Shown: positions 17,274 to 27,357, numbered from the stretch's first letter. The stretch is 64,000 nt of DNA from Profundibacter sp033851955 (GCA_033851955.1 JAWSVK010000006.1:186001-250000); one strand, 5' to 3'. Notes: generated by a model not told the origin, from the letters alone. Numbers and translations: made by a program.

Positions 17274-20200
17274 TCAAGGGACAGAGTTGGCGCGCAACGC
17301 CGCAGTCACGACCTCGTGTTCCAGCGGCATAAGCGTTGCGGTCTTGGTCCAAAGGATCGCGGTTTCAATCCGGTGGTTTGGATAAACCTGCTCTAATGCG
17401 CCGAAATAGGCCCCAAGTTGCCGCAACAGACCGTCAGGAACCGCGTCTGTTGTGGGTGGGACAACGGCGTTTGATTTGAAATCAATGGCTAGAATGCGGT
17501 CAGGAAAAATAACCAGCCTGTCGATAATCCCGTGCATGCGTTGGTCATCCAAATCGCTCAGTGTGGCGGTGATCGGCACCTCTGCCAGTGCATTGGCGCC
17601 AAACACAAAGGCTAATTCAGGGGTTTTTAGAACTGCGATGGCCTCATTATATACGCTAGAAAATTCAGGCTCCGAAACGGTGGACAATAAATACTTTGCC
17701 AACCGCGGCCACTCTGGCTCTGGCTGGCTTGAAAGATGCTCAAGCAACGAATGGATGTGATTGCCTCGCTCCATTGCCTCTGCTTCGGACAGACCGCCAA
17801 CCTCGCCAGCCAACGCTTTTGCGCCGCTCAGTTGGGAAGGAGAAATCGTCTGGGCAGAGCGCTCGGGGATTGCAGCCGGAACCGCTGCCCATTGAGGCAA
17901 TTTGGTCTTTGGATTTTCCGTCGCAACGGTCGGTGTCGCGCTCAACTCATCCCACGCGCCAGACTGCAGCCGTGATCCCAACCCGCAATCAAACGTGAAC
18001 GGTTCGGCGTGCGCAGTTTTCATCCCAGCCTCAATCATCCCATGCCAAGATGTGCCATCACTGTCCAGCTTGCCCGCACCGCAAACAATCAGCCATTTTT
18101 CAGCGCGGGTCATCGCCACATACAGCAGCCGTAGTCTCTCTTGCTCTGCTTCATGCCGCAACTTTTTGCGGGCAACGGTAATCTCGTTGGGGCAGTTGTC
18201 CTTGTTGACTTGCCACATCACGCCGCCATTTTCAGCCGGATAAATTTGGGACTGCATTTTTAATTCCCATTTGGCCGTGTCTGGCAGAATAACAATTGGC
18301 GATTCCAGCCCTTTGGCTCCATGCACCGTCATCACCCTGATGCGATCACTAGCGCTGTCCATCTGGCGTTTGATCTCGACCTCTTCGGCCTCGAGCCAAG
18401 AAATAAACCCTGTCAGGCTGGGCACATCCATACGCTCAAAACTCATGGCCTGTGACAACAGCGCATCAATGCCGTCCTCGGCTTCAACTCCCAAACGTGC
18501 CAGCAGATTTTTGCGCCCATGGAACCGCGTCAAAATTCGTTCAAGCAACTCAAAGGGCCGTAAATAATCGGCATCTTTTCGCAGCGCATTCAACATGGCC
18601 ATCGTTTCAGGATATTCCTCAGAACGGCTGCGCAACCCTGCCCACAAATAGGCCTTGTCGGCTCGCCTATGGGCCAGATCAAACAGCTCTTGTTCACTCC
18701 AACCAAACAGCGGAGACCGCAACGCACAGGCAAGCGACAGATCATCCTCAGGTGTCGCTAAAAATGCCAGTAGCGCGGTCAAATCTTTCACCGCCAACTC
18801 AGCCCCGATTTTCAAACGGTCCGCACCAGCAATCGCCAGCCCAGCCTTCTTGCAGGCACGGATGATTTCATGGAACAGTTTTGAACGGCGACGCACAAGG
18901 ATCAAAAAATCACCCTCGGAAATGGGGCGCATTTTATAGGTATCAGTGTTGTTGATTTCCTCAGGGATCAACGCGCCGTCCTGACACATTGATTTGATGC
19001 TCTGCGCAATCTCCTCCGCCAAAACCACGGCCTCGTGATTGTCCGCCAACTTGTCTGTTGGATCAAACCAATCCTTCTTTTCAGGGTCTTGGGTCTTTTC
19101 AATAACCGGCCACAGATCAACCCGCCCAGGCATGTTTGATTTAAAGGTGCGGTGTTTGACCTCACCCCCAAGCCCGTTGTCGGCATGGCCTTGCAGCGTG
19201 TAATCAACCAGCCGCATGATCGGATCAGCGGACCGAAACGAATGCTCCAGTTGCTGCGCCTGAAACGGCGCATCAACCTGTGCCATTTGACCTTTGAAAT
19301 AGTCCTTCATTCGGTCAAACTCGGCCGGATCGGCGCCCTGAAACGAATAGATCGATTGTTTCTGATCGCCCACCGCGAAAATCGTGCGCACCTTATCTGA
19401 TTGCGCGCCTTCACCCGTGGTGAATTCTTGCGCCAATTGTTTGATCACATCCCATTGTCGTGGGCTGGTGTCTTGGGCCTCATCGACCAAAATGTGGTCG
19501 ATACCGCCATCCAGCCGGAACAGCACCCATTGAGCGACATGCGGATCGTTCAGCAGTTTGGCCGTCAGGTCGATCAGATCGTCAAAATCAAGCCAACCCT
19601 TCTGCTGTTTGCGTGCCTCATATTGAGGTAAAAACGCATGCGCGAACCGGTATAACGCATAGGTTTTTTCGGCAGCGTTTAACGCAACCCGCGATTTACG
19701 CGCGGTTTCCACCCGACCCATCAGATCGTTCAGTTGATCCATCTGTGCGTCCAGCGCCTTTTGCGTTGCCTTGGTTGGAAAACTGCCTATCTTTGCTGTG
19801 AACGGCTCCTTCGCGCTGCCGCCAGTCAGGAATACAGATTCAAAAACCGCTAGATCCACGTATTTGAAGTTTGCCGTGTTGATGGACTCCAACTTGATAG
19901 CGGCCTTAAGATCATTCGCGGACCCACCCCGCAGAGCCGACAACAGGTCGCTCAACAGCGCCGCTTCACTTCCCAGAATAACCGAAGACACAATGCCGGC
20001 TTTGCTCGTATCTGGCTTCAGCCCAAACATGTCCCAAATCGCCGTCGCATCCGCAGCGTCACCCAACGCATCACGATGCTTGGCAATCTCGGCGGTCAGT
20101 TTGTTGAAATCACTGTCAGTATAAAATTGCGCCAGAGCATCCACCGCTGCCATGTCATCACCGTCTGCCATTTCCTCAACGATTTCGGACCGCAGCAAAT

Positions 20201-20660
20201 TGGCGGCCCGTTCGTCCATTTCGGTAAACTGTGGCGACACTCCAGCCTCTAGTGGGAAGCGCCGCAACAAGGACGCGCAGAACGAGTGAATGGTCTGAAT
20301 TTTCAGCCCACCCGGCGTTTCAATCGCACGGGCAAACAGGGTGCGGGCCTTGCGCAATTCGTCTTTGTCGATGGCGCGGTCAACACCTAACTCGCGCAGC
20401 TCCTTGGCCAAGGCATCTGCGTCTTGCATGGCCCAAACCCCCAACCGCTTAAACAACCGGTTCTGCATCTCGCTGGCGGCGGCTTTGGTGTAGGTCAGGC
20501 ATAGGATGTGCTGTGGCTCGACCTCCTCCAATAACAATCGCGCTACGCGGTCGGTCAAAACCCGCGTTTTGCCGGACCCCGCATTGGCCGACAACCAAGT
20601 GGAAAACCCTGGCATGGCGGCCTGAACTTGACGCTCGGTGGCGTCATCACGGCGCATCAT
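17274..20660 (-). CDS. addA: AddA, helicase-nuclease subunit for double-strand break repair
   Basis: AddA with AddB processes double-strand breaks for RecA loading, as RecBCD does in E. coli. The 1128-residue protein is UvrD-like: Walker A SANAGSGKTRVL (24-35), Walker B DHILVDEAQDTSPRQW, motif III FAVGDQKQSIYSFQGADP, and motif VI LLYVAMTRAEKWL. A C-terminal RecB-type nuclease domain shows GNHIHSLLEHL and ILAIDFKSNA (the D-x-K core). The ATG at 20660 overlaps the addB stop as ATGA, supporting it over a start 13 codons upstream. Confidence 0.95.
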   Translation of the reverse strand: MMRRDDATERQVQAAMPGFSTWLSANAGSGKTRVLTDRVARLLLEEVEPQHILCLTYTKAAASEMQNRLFKRLGVWAMQDADALAKELRELGVDRAIDKDELRKARTLFARAIETPGGLKIQTIHSFCASLLRRFPLEAGVSPQFTEMDERAANLLRSEIVEEMADGDDMAAVDALAQFYTDSDFNKLTAEIAKHRDALGDAADATAIWDMFGLKPDTSKAGIVSSVILGSEAALLSDLLSALRGGSANDLKAAIKLESINTANFKYVDLAVFESVFLTGGSAKEPFTAKIGSFPTKATQKALDAQMDQLNDLMGRVETARKSRVALNAAEKTYALYRFAHAFLPQYEARKQQKGWLDFDDLIDLTAKLLNDPHVAQWVLFRLDGGIDHILVDEAQDTSPRQWDVIKQLAQEFTTGEGAQSDKVRTIFAVGDQKQSIYSFQGADPAEFDRMKDYFKGQMAQVDAPFQAQQLEHSFRSADPIMRLVDYTLQGHADNGLGGEVKHRTFKSNMPGRVDLWPVIEKTQDPEKKDWFDPTDKLADNHEAVVLAEEIAQSIKSMCQDGALIPEEINNTDTYKMRPISEGDFLILVRRRSKLFHEIIRACKKAGLAIAGADRLKIGAELAVKDLTALLAFLATPEDDLSLACALRSPLFGWSEQELFDLAHRRADKAYLWAGLRSRSEEYPETMAMLNALRKDADYLRPFELLERILTRFHGRKNLLARLGVEAEDGIDALLSQAMSFERMDVPSLTGFISWLEAEEVEIKRQMDSASDRIRVMTVHGAKGLESPIVILPDTAKWELKMQSQIYPAENGGVMWQVNKDNCPNEITVARKKLRHEAEQERLRLLYVAMTRAEKWLIVCGAGKLDSDGTSWHGMIEAGMKTAHAEPFTFDCGLGSRLQSGAWDELSATPTVATENPKTKLPQWAAVPAAIPERSAQTISPSQLSGAKALAGEVGGLSEAEAMERGNHIHSLLEHLSSQPEPEWPRLAKYLLSTVSEPEFSSVYNEAIAVLKTPELAFVFGANALAEVPITATLSDLDDQRMHGIIDRLVIFPDRILAIDFKSNAVVPPTTDAVPDGLLRQLGAYFGALEQVYPNHRIETAILWTKTATLMPLEHEVVTAALRANSVP

Positions 20661-23602
20661 TTCAACACCTCTTTTTCCGGCTCGGCACTTTCGTCCCATT
20701 CACCAAACCGCGCCAAATGATCATAGTCGTAATCATACTGCATCTTTTCCATTGCCCGCCGCGACGTATACCCTTTGCCGCCCACTGTGTAGGCCGCAAT
20801 CAGGGTCTCAAGCTCCTCCCAAACGGTATCAGAATTTGTTTCATCCAACGGTGCCGCGACAACGCTTGGGTTTGATCCAAGCCCGATAAAAGACGCCTCA
20901 GCTATGCGGGTATCGGCCAAGCCCTTAAAGCCCGCATGCTCAATGAGTGCGGCCGTGAGCAACAGCTGTTTGTCGAAATATGTCTGCATGCTCTTGGACG
21001 GCGGCGACCCTGTTTTGTAATCGTACACATAGGTCATACCGTCGCTTGAGCGGTCCAACCGGTCTGCTCTTGCGGTAAGACTGACGTCCAACGCCCCAAC
21101 TTTTGCGCCGCCCATTTGCTCCAAGGCGAACACCGTGGCAAGCTTTGCGCGTTCGATCTCGCCTTGCAAAAACCAATCGGCAAATCGCTCGACCTTGGCG
21201 CGCCAAACACGGCGCGCGGCGGGCCAAGGCGCGTCAGCTTCTAAAACCTCATCGGCAATCACCAACAGTCGAGCCTTGGCCGCGTCGTGGGTTTCATCGC
21301 TGCGCTCTTCAACGAACCGCTCTAATATGCGATGGACGATTGTGCCATTTAACGGCGCATCAGGATGCTGGCGGATCGCATCCAGCGGGTACAACCGCAA
21401 GATTTTGCTGGCATAGATCGCATAAGGGTCGCGGATCAGTTTGGTTATTCCGGTCACAGATAGGGATTTTGGCTGCGCCTCAACGGGGGGTGCAGGGGCG
21501 GGCCGTGTTGCGGGGGCTACGGGATCTAAAACCTCTTCAAGCGCGTCGACCATTTTCAGCAGATCATGCCCACGATTGCACATCGCTTCATAGGCTTCGG
21601 CCCCGCCGGTTTCCTTTAATCCGCCCAACAGATTGGCCAGTCGGTTCAACCAGCGCGACGGCACCGTCTGCGCTTCAGAATCGCGAACAGCACGGGTGAG
21701 CCAAACTTCTTTGGCACCGATGGCTTGCTGAAAATCATGGGCCGACAATCCGATCTGGCGTTCCGGTAACAACAACCCGACCTTTTGGCGCATCGGTCGG
21801 TTCATCCATGGGTCAGGGTTGGGCGAGCTCGGCCAGATACCGTCATTCAAACCCCCAAGGACCACCAGATCAGCACCCTGAACACGCGCCTCCAGTGTGC
21901 CCCAGATCATGATGTTGGGATGCGGTCGGGTCGGGTCGTGAACTTCTGCTTGACCCAGCACATTGTGAAACAGATTGTTGTAATCTGCCACCGAAAGCAG
22001 GCCGCCAAACACTGCATTTTCCTGCAGACTCTGCACCTGCTCCAAGGCTTTGACACCCGCCGGTTTTTCCCACAAGGCGCCACTACCGCCATCATCAGGC
22101 CCGGCCGCCAAAGCATGCGCGAGCGATAGATGATGCTCCAAATGGTCCGATAAATCGAGCGCAGCACGGTCCTCTAACCCATCCAGCAAACCTCCCAGCC
22201 ACGCTGCCCAAGCCCATCGCCCATCGTCATTGTGGGCCGCCGCCCATGCCGACAGGCTGTCCTTGGTTGGAAACGGCGGGCCATTTCTGCGCGTGTGTAG
22301 TTCCAAATCACGAGTCCAGCGCAGATGATCACCGCGCCCCGCATCACCGGAATGTGTCAGCGGATGTTTCAGCAACGCCAACAGGTTTTCCGATGTTAAA
22401 ACCTGACCGAACAAGGCTGCAGTTTGAAGCAAAAACCGACCTGGTGCCGACATGGGCAATGGCAAACCAGCACTGTCATCTGGTTCGATGTCCCAACGAT
22501 CCAGCGCTGCCACAACCTGACGGGTCAGCATCCGATCCGGTGAAATTAGCGCAGCCGTTTTGCCCGTCTCTGCACATTCTCGCAGTTTCAACGCAATCGC
22601 CAGCGCTTCAATCCGGGACGACGGAGCCTCGACCAAAGCCAAGTTTTGCGTGGCCTGATCCAAATCCTTCAAAAGACGACCTTCGGACATCCATTGGTCC
22701 GTCACAGGCGCTGGGCGCAACGCGAGCGAAACCAGACGATTGCGCGCATCACTTGGTGGCTCACATTGGGCCCATTTTTGAATGTCAGTCGCTGAAATTT
22801 CCAGCGTGTTTTGCAAAGCACGAAACCGAAACTGCGGATGATCAGCCGCCGTCATCGCGTTGTCCATTGCAGACCAAACATGGTCCGGCAGATCAAAATC
22901 ATATCCGGGCAACACCACAGCCCCCTGAGGCAGTTTCGCAACCGCCGTCATCAACAGATGTGTCGCCCCGCGTGATCCGGTTGATCCTGCAATAATGATC
23001 GGATGAGCGGGCGGATTGATTGCCCAATCATGGCTCAGACGCTGCACCACCATATGCTGACGGGCCTCTGCATCAGGGCTCTGCTCAGCGGCCTCGCCGA
23101 AATACTGTTGGATCAGTCGTACAAATTCGAGCGCTCTGTTCCAATGCCCTGATTGATCAGACACATCCAAGGCTTGGATCGCATCAGGGGTAACGCCCTC
23201 GCTTTGCATTTCGTCCATTAGATTAGCGAGACTATCCGTAAGATCGAAAAGTGCTGCGCGCGGGGCAAGATCGGGTTGCAGGCGCAGCAATTCGACAACC
23301 AATTGTGACAGCTCTAACCGACGTTGCAGTTTCGGGACTGCAGGTGGAATATCGGCCACTGCGCTCGACTTTCCCAGATCAGTGATCAGGCGGATACGTG
23401 GCAGCAGCATCGCGGGGCCAGCGTCAAAAATATCGCGAATGCGCCGTTGCATGCGTTGGGTGCTTACATAGATTTCAACCGTTGCCAGATAGTCAGGTGC
23501 GCGGGTTTTGCACCGCTCTAGCAACCCCTGCACCAAGGCATCAGGAAAATCGACTCCGGCCGCAAGGCCAAACACACGCGGGGTTGAGCAGGGTTCAAAC
23601 AT
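20657..23602 (-). CDS. addB: AddB, nuclease subunit for double-strand break repair
   Basis: AddB is the partner of AddA, with an inactive helicase-like part and a C-terminal nuclease. The 981-residue protein ends in a PD-(D/E)xK domain with YVYDYKTGSPPSKS, and has NGTIVHRILERF before it. These features match the alphaproteobacterial AddB form, which lacks the iron-sulphur cysteine set of the Bacillus protein as far as I can see. The start is one of two close ATGs (23602 or 23608); GGGAAA spacing favours 23602. The start overlaps the murU end by 8-14 bases. Confidence 0.92.
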   Translation of the reverse strand: MFEPCSTPRVFGLAAGVDFPDALVQGLLERCKTRAPDYLATVEIYVSTQRMQRRIRDIFDAGPAMLLPRIRLITDLGKSSAVADIPPAVPKLQRRLELSQLVVELLRLQPDLAPRAALFDLTDSLANLMDEMQSEGVTPDAIQALDVSDQSGHWNRALEFVRLIQQYFGEAAEQSPDAEARQHMVVQRLSHDWAINPPAHPIIIAGSTGSRGATHLLMTAVAKLPQGAVVLPGYDFDLPDHVWSAMDNAMTAADHPQFRFRALQNTLEISATDIQKWAQCEPPSDARNRLVSLALRPAPVTDQWMSEGRLLKDLDQATQNLALVEAPSSRIEALAIALKLRECAETGKTAALISPDRMLTRQVVAALDRWDIEPDDSAGLPLPMSAPGRFLLQTAALFGQVLTSENLLALLKHPLTHSGDAGRGDHLRWTRDLELHTRRNGPPFPTKDSLSAWAAAHNDDGRWAWAAWLGGLLDGLEDRAALDLSDHLEHHLSLAHALAAGPDDGGSGALWEKPAGVKALEQVQSLQENAVFGGLLSVADYNNLFHNVLGQAEVHDPTRPHPNIMIWGTLEARVQGADLVVLGGLNDGIWPSSPNPDPWMNRPMRQKVGLLLPERQIGLSAHDFQQAIGAKEVWLTRAVRDSEAQTVPSRWLNRLANLLGGLKETGGAEAYEAMCNRGHDLLKMVDALEEVLDPVAPATRPAPAPPVEAQPKSLSVTGITKLIRDPYAIYASKILRLYPLDAIRQHPDAPLNGTIVHRILERFVEERSDETHDAAKARLLVIADEVLEADAPWPAARRVWRAKVERFADWFLQGEIERAKLATVFALEQMGGAKVGALDVSLTARADRLDRSSDGMTYVYDYKTGSPPSKSMQTYFDKQLLLTAALIEHAGFKGLADTRIAEASFIGLGSNPSVVAAPLDETNSDTVWEELETLIAAYTVGGKGYTSRRAMEKMQYDYDYDHLARFGEWDESAEPEKEVLK

Positions 23603-24284
23603 CGGCATTTCCCAGCATCTCTTCAGCGACCTTGATACCAGCAGGGGTGCCAACATCGCACCAGCCGCCCAAATGGGTCACGCCAAAAATGCGACGGGGT
23701 TCATACATTTGGTCCCACAATTCATGCATCGAAAACTTGGCGTCCATCACATTTATCAACCCATCGGTTTTGATAATTTGCGCCCCCGTATAGACCAGAT
23801 CAGGACCGCGCTTTATAGCGCCGTCGTCAGCCAGCAAGAAATCGCCATCACGAGTATACCCACGCGCATTTTCCCGTGACGTCAGCAACAAAAGTGCATC
23901 CATTTTGTCGGGGTCCCAAGCTTTGGCAAGCGTCGTCAACGGGTTTTCACCTGTCCAAATCGCGTCCGTATTGAGTGTAAAAACAGGGTTCGCATCCAAC
24001 AACGGCAAGGCCTGCCGCAGGCCGCCACCTGTTTCAAGAATTTCCGCTTCATACGACAATGACAGATCGCGGTCGTTCAGATGCGCGGCCATCATTTCAG
24101 GCAGGTAGTGGGTGTTGACAACAACCGTTTTCAGACCTGCGTCCTTAACGATACCTAGCGTATGATCAATCAGCGCCGCCCCTGCCACTTTGATCAATGG
24201 CTTGGGGCAGTTCGCAGTCAAGTCGCCCATCCGCGTCCCAAAACCCGCGGCGAAAAGCATGATGGCATCGGGCGCTATTGGCAT
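23595..24284 (-). CDS. murU: Nucleotidyltransferase, probable MurNAc-1-phosphate uridylyltransferase MurU
   Basis: A 229-residue sugar-phosphate nucleotidyltransferase with the signature LFAAGFGTRMG (about 10-20) and CPKPLIKVAGAALIDHTL. NTDAIW supplies the metal-binding aspartate. General annotation would be mannose-1-phosphate guanylyltransferase-like. The overlap with an AmgK-type kinase gene makes the MurU role, forming UDP-MurNAc from recycled MurNAc-1-phosphate, the best guess; this pairing is known from Pseudomonas and Caulobacter. Family membership is seen; the substrate is inferred. Confidence 0.82.
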   Translation of the reverse strand: MPIAPDAIMLFAAGFGTRMGDLTANCPKPLIKVAGAALIDHTLGIVKDAGLKTVVVNTHYLPEMMAAHLNDRDLSLSYEAEILETGGGLRQALPLLDANPVFTLNTDAIWTGENPLTTLAKAWDPDKMDALLLLTSRENARGYTRDGDFLLADDGAIKRGPDLVYTGAQIIKTDGLINVMDAKFSMHELWDQMYEPRRIFGVTHLGGWCDVGTPAGIKVAEEMLGNADV

Positions 24285-25267
24285 TTGCTTTTCAACTCCT
24301 GCAAAAAATCACTGGTCGGTTCGGGAAGGGCGTTGAACACCATGCGGTTTAAGTTGGCCAATGCGGGCTCGGACAGGTCATGTTTCAGGTGAGCCCAAAC
24401 GCGCGGGATCAGGTCGATATACGCGGGCTTTTTCGCGGCGATGCAAAGGCGTGCAAATATCCCAAGAATACGCAAATTGCGTTGTGCCCCTTGCGCGAAA
24501 TAGGCGACGCGAAATGCTTGAGGATCGGCGTCTTTCGCCTCAACATAACGCGCGATCATTTCTGTTTGTAGATCTGATGGAACATCGCGCCGCGCGTCTT
24601 GAAGCAGCGAGACAAGATCATAAGACGGATGCGCCATCACTGCGTCTTGATAGTCGAGCAGGCCTGTGCGCTTGGTGCCAGAACGGTCCGGCAGCCACAG
24701 CAGGTTCTCGGCATGATAATCGCGCAAGGCCATCACGGGCGTTGCTTGGCAATGCCGCGTTAGAACGGCCTCCATTTCCGACATGATCGGGGCTGCGACA
24801 TCTTGTTTGGTAGGATGGTACCACTCAAATACGGGGGCAATAAATTCGGCCATTTTTGAGGGTGAATAGTTGAGCAACCCCTGCGGCGCGGGCTGTTGAT
24901 GCAGCTGAATCAATGTATCAACAGCGGCACAATAGAGCCGCCGCTCCATATCTGGTTGTTCGTGGATAAGCCGCGCAAACAGAGCGTCGCCTAAATCCTC
25001 AATCAGTAAAAACCCGTTCGTATTGTCTTGCGATAGGAGGCGTGGGGCGCTGAAACCGAGATCGACCAGATAGTTGGTGATGGCCACAAAGGGGCGGGTA
25101 TCTTCGCCACGTTCAGGAGGTGCATCCATCAGAACGGCGGTATCACTGCCATGCAACAGGCGCAAATAGCTGCGGTTAGAGGCATCCCCCGCAAGGTGGG
25201 TTTGAGCGGCGTCGCCCCAGCCGCAACTTTCCAAGAACCGCGCAGTCAGCGCCTTGCGCTCAGACAT
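24275..25267 (-). CDS. amgK: Sugar kinase of the aminoglycoside phosphotransferase fold, probable AmgK
   Basis: A 330-residue APH-fold kinase with the catalytic-loop motif LRDYHAENLLW and the metal-binding LLDYQDAV. AmgK phosphorylates the anomeric position of MurNAc and GlcNAc released by peptidoglycan recycling, giving the substrate of MurU. The name rests on the adjacent MurU-like gene, overlapping by ten bases, and on tsaE upstream. By sequence alone this is an aminoglycoside-phosphotransferase-like enzyme, and it need not confer drug resistance. The MltA at 10 kb would feed the same recycling path. Confidence 0.83.
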   Translation of the reverse strand: MSERKALTARFLESCGWGDAAQTHLAGDASNRSYLRLLHGSDTAVLMDAPPERGEDTRPFVAITNYLVDLGFSAPRLLSQDNTNGFLLIEDLGDALFARLIHEQPDMERRLYCAAVDTLIQLHQQPAPQGLLNYSPSKMAEFIAPVFEWYHPTKQDVAAPIMSEMEAVLTRHCQATPVMALRDYHAENLLWLPDRSGTKRTGLLDYQDAVMAHPSYDLVSLLQDARRDVPSDLQTEMIARYVEAKDADPQAFRVAYFAQGAQRNLRILGIFARLCIAAKKPAYIDLIPRVWAHLKHDLSEPALANLNRMVFNALPEPTSDFLQELKSKCQ

Positions 25268-25733
25268 CCAAGCTCTCCAAGACGGCGCACCAATGTGGTG
25301 TTGTAGCAGTCAAAGTGGCGCGGCGTTCTTGCAATGCATCGGTGGTTTGCAGCGACAAAAGCAACGCATCCGGCGGCGCTAAACCCCCCAAACGGTCCGG
25401 CCACTCAATCAAGCAAAGTGCGGTCTCGAATGCGTCTTCTAGGCCAAGCTCTTGAGCCTCATAAGGGGTGGTCAGCCGATAAAGATCACAGTGCCAAATT
25501 TCAAACGTTGGCGCATCATAGGTTTGCACCAAAGTGAAGGTTGGCGAAGGGATGTCTTCGGGCGTGTCCAGCAAAGCCAAAATCAGGGCCCGTGCAAAGA
25601 AGCTCTTGCCCGCCCCAATTGACCCTTCAAGCAAAATGACATCACCGCCAGAAACATGCGGCGCTAAGGCTTTTGCAAGCCTTGCGGTTTCATCAGCGGA
25701 GGACAAATCAATGGAAATAGAGCACGAACACAT
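25260..25733 (-). CDS. tsaE: TsaE, ATPase for tRNA threonylcarbamoyladenosine synthesis
   Basis: TsaE is the ATPase of the TsaBDE complex that transfers threonylcarbamoyl to A37 of ANN-decoding tRNAs; tsaD lies at 39-40 kb in this window. The 157-residue protein has Walker A LEGSIGAGKSFFARAL (about 35-50), the family motif SPTFTLVQTY, and CLIEWPDRLG. It overlaps amgK by eight bases. The upstream PAS gene ends about 40 bases away. Confidence 0.93.
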   Translation of the reverse strand: MCSCSISIDLSSADETARLAKALAPHVSGGDVILLEGSIGAGKSFFARALILALLDTPEDIPSPTFTLVQTYDAPTFEIWHCDLYRLTTPYEAQELGLEDAFETALCLIEWPDRLGGLAPPDALLLSLQTTDALQERRATLTATTPHWCAVLESLDV

Positions 25734-25773
25734 GGCGCGACTTTAACGCCACAATCGGGCGGCGCAAACCCGA

Positions 25774-27357
25774 TCATGCCTTGGCTGGAATTTTTCTGGC
25801 AGTCTTGCGCTTAGCAGCAGGTTTTTCGGCCCGAAATGTCACCATCGTTGCGCCACCGGCAAGTGGCGAGACCTGACTAACAAGGTTTTGGCCCGTGTCC
25901 AACGTGGCGCGGCCCGACCATTCGACACGATCTTTTTGTGCGCCCACAAAATTGCGTACATCATCCCACAATGGTGTCGGGTCACACACCTCTTGCCACA
26001 GATGGACAGCGTCAGCGATGCTCATTTCGCCAAATGCGGTGCTGGGATCGACGCCCCATAATTCGGTATAGGCCGCATTTGAAACCGTGATGATACCCTG
26101 TGACGAGAACACAACAACCGCATCTTTCAGCCCGTCTAGAACGGCTTGTCCGATCTCTAATTCTTGGCGGAAATTGCGGGTCAGCGATATTTCGGCGCTG
26201 ATGTCCTCAAATAACAATGCAACCGCCCCGTCCGCATGTGGCCGACCGATTACGCGATAAGTCTGTCCCGAAGGTAATGTCCAGATTTCTTCATAAGTGC
26301 CATCTGCTGCGGCTTCCTCAAGGGCGGTCATTTGTTGGCGCCAGCTTTTGTAATCTTTAGGTTCTGGCATCATCTGATTTTCGCGAAGGCGATCCAACAG
26401 AGCATAAAGCGTGGGTCGACCGCTTAAGAAACCAAAGGGCAATTTTGTGAGGTCTGTTAGTGCCGGGTTGAACAATGCCAATTGCCGCTCTTTGTCAAAA
26501 ATTGCCAACCCGATAGATAGGTGCGCAAACGTTTTGGTTAAAGTTTGGACAAACCCGTTTAAGGTCGTTTCCGCCTTCACAATTGGATCCGCCGAGGTAG
26601 CGAAACACAATGTCGTTTCATTGACTTTTTTGGATGTCAGATCAAACCAATGCTCTTGGACCAGGCCCTTATTTTTCATAGATACACGCACCGCTTGTGG
26701 CGTGGCGCTGTGTTGTGCAACGGTTGGCTGATCGAACAATCGCGGCGGCGGCCAGCTGCTATTTTGGTTTTCGGGAAGGGTTGATTTCGCCAAAGACAGA
26801 TAGGCCGCATTCGCCCATTCGATTTGACCGTCGCGGGTTTCTTGCCACACCAAATAGGGCGCAAGCTTGGCTGTATGTCGCAATGTCTCCAGTTCGCTCT
26901 CGAGTGCAGCAAGGCTTGGACCATCAATTCTTGGTGCATTTTCGTTTTCAGGCTCAGAAATAACAAGCCGCGCCAACCCGCTCCACCATTCGGCTTTGAT
27001 GGAGGATTTATCATCCCGACAATCGGGCAAAATTGTCAATGACCCCGCATCGCCCAACATCCCAAGATCATCGGTTAACGTCGAAAACCTGTCGCCAAAC
27101 ACGGCGACAAAGCGCTGCCAATCTGTATCGTCCTCTGTTTTCGGACCGAGCAAAGCATGCGCGCTTTGGGTGGCATCAATCAGAATCTCGTTATCAAATA
27201 GAAAAGCGGTTTCTGCATCGCTCTCGATCATCAGGCTATATGTTGATTTTCCGTCGCGATTGATGGTTCGGCTTGCAATCCAAAGCGTCAGTGTTGCCAC
27301 TAGAAACGAAATTAAGGTGGTCAATAAGATGGTATTTAAGTCTACTTCCAGCATCAC
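25774..27357 (-). CDS. PAS-domain membrane protein without a kinase domain
   Basis: The 527-residue protein has one N-terminal membrane helix (TTLISFLVATLTLWIAS) and then several PAS-like segments: about 160-270 (LAPYLVWQETRDGQIEWANAAY), about 280-390 (FAHLSIGLAIFDKERQLALF with FEDIS), and about 400-500 (VLDGLKDAVVVFSSQGIITV). No histidine kinase H-box, GGDEF or effector domain follows; the end is a lysine-rich tail. It looks like a sensor-kinase ancestor reduced to its sensing half, and similar proteins recur beside tsaE in this family. Partner and signal are unknown. regB lies 80 bases upstream on the same strand. Confidence 0.82.
   Translation of the reverse strand: MMLEVDLNTILLTTLISFLVATLTLWIASRTINRDGKSTYSLMIESDAETAFLFDNEILIDATQSAHALLGPKTEDDTDWQRFVAVFGDRFSTLTDDLGMLGDAGSLTILPDCRDDKSSIKAEWWSGLARLVISEPENENAPRIDGPSLAALESELETLRHTAKLAPYLVWQETRDGQIEWANAAYLSLAKSTLPENQNSSWPPPRLFDQPTVAQHSATPQAVRVSMKNKGLVQEHWFDLTSKKVNETTLCFATSADPIVKAETTLNGFVQTLTKTFAHLSIGLAIFDKERQLALFNPALTDLTKLPFGFLSGRPTLYALLDRLRENQMMPEPKDYKSWRQQMTALEEAAADGTYEEIWTLPSGQTYRVIGRPHADGAVALLFEDISAEISLTRNFRQELEIGQAVLDGLKDAVVVFSSQGIITVSNAAYTELWGVDPSTAFGEMSIADAVHLWQEVCDPTPLWDDVRNFVGAQKDRVEWSGRATLDTGQNLVSQVSPLAGGATMVTFRAEKPAAKRKTARKIPAKA

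Noticed and set aside
22246..22995. 249-codon plus-strand frame opposite addB
   Set aside because: A proline-rich shadow of the addB frame with no motif and no ribosome site.
17274..23602. RecBCD-type or restriction system
   Set aside because: The two large genes are AddA and AddB by motif and order; there is no methylase, specificity subunit or other defence gene nearby.
24275..25267. Aminoglycoside resistance gene
   Set aside because: The kinase fold is of the APH type, but the coupling to a MurU-like gene points to a sugar kinase of cell-wall recycling.
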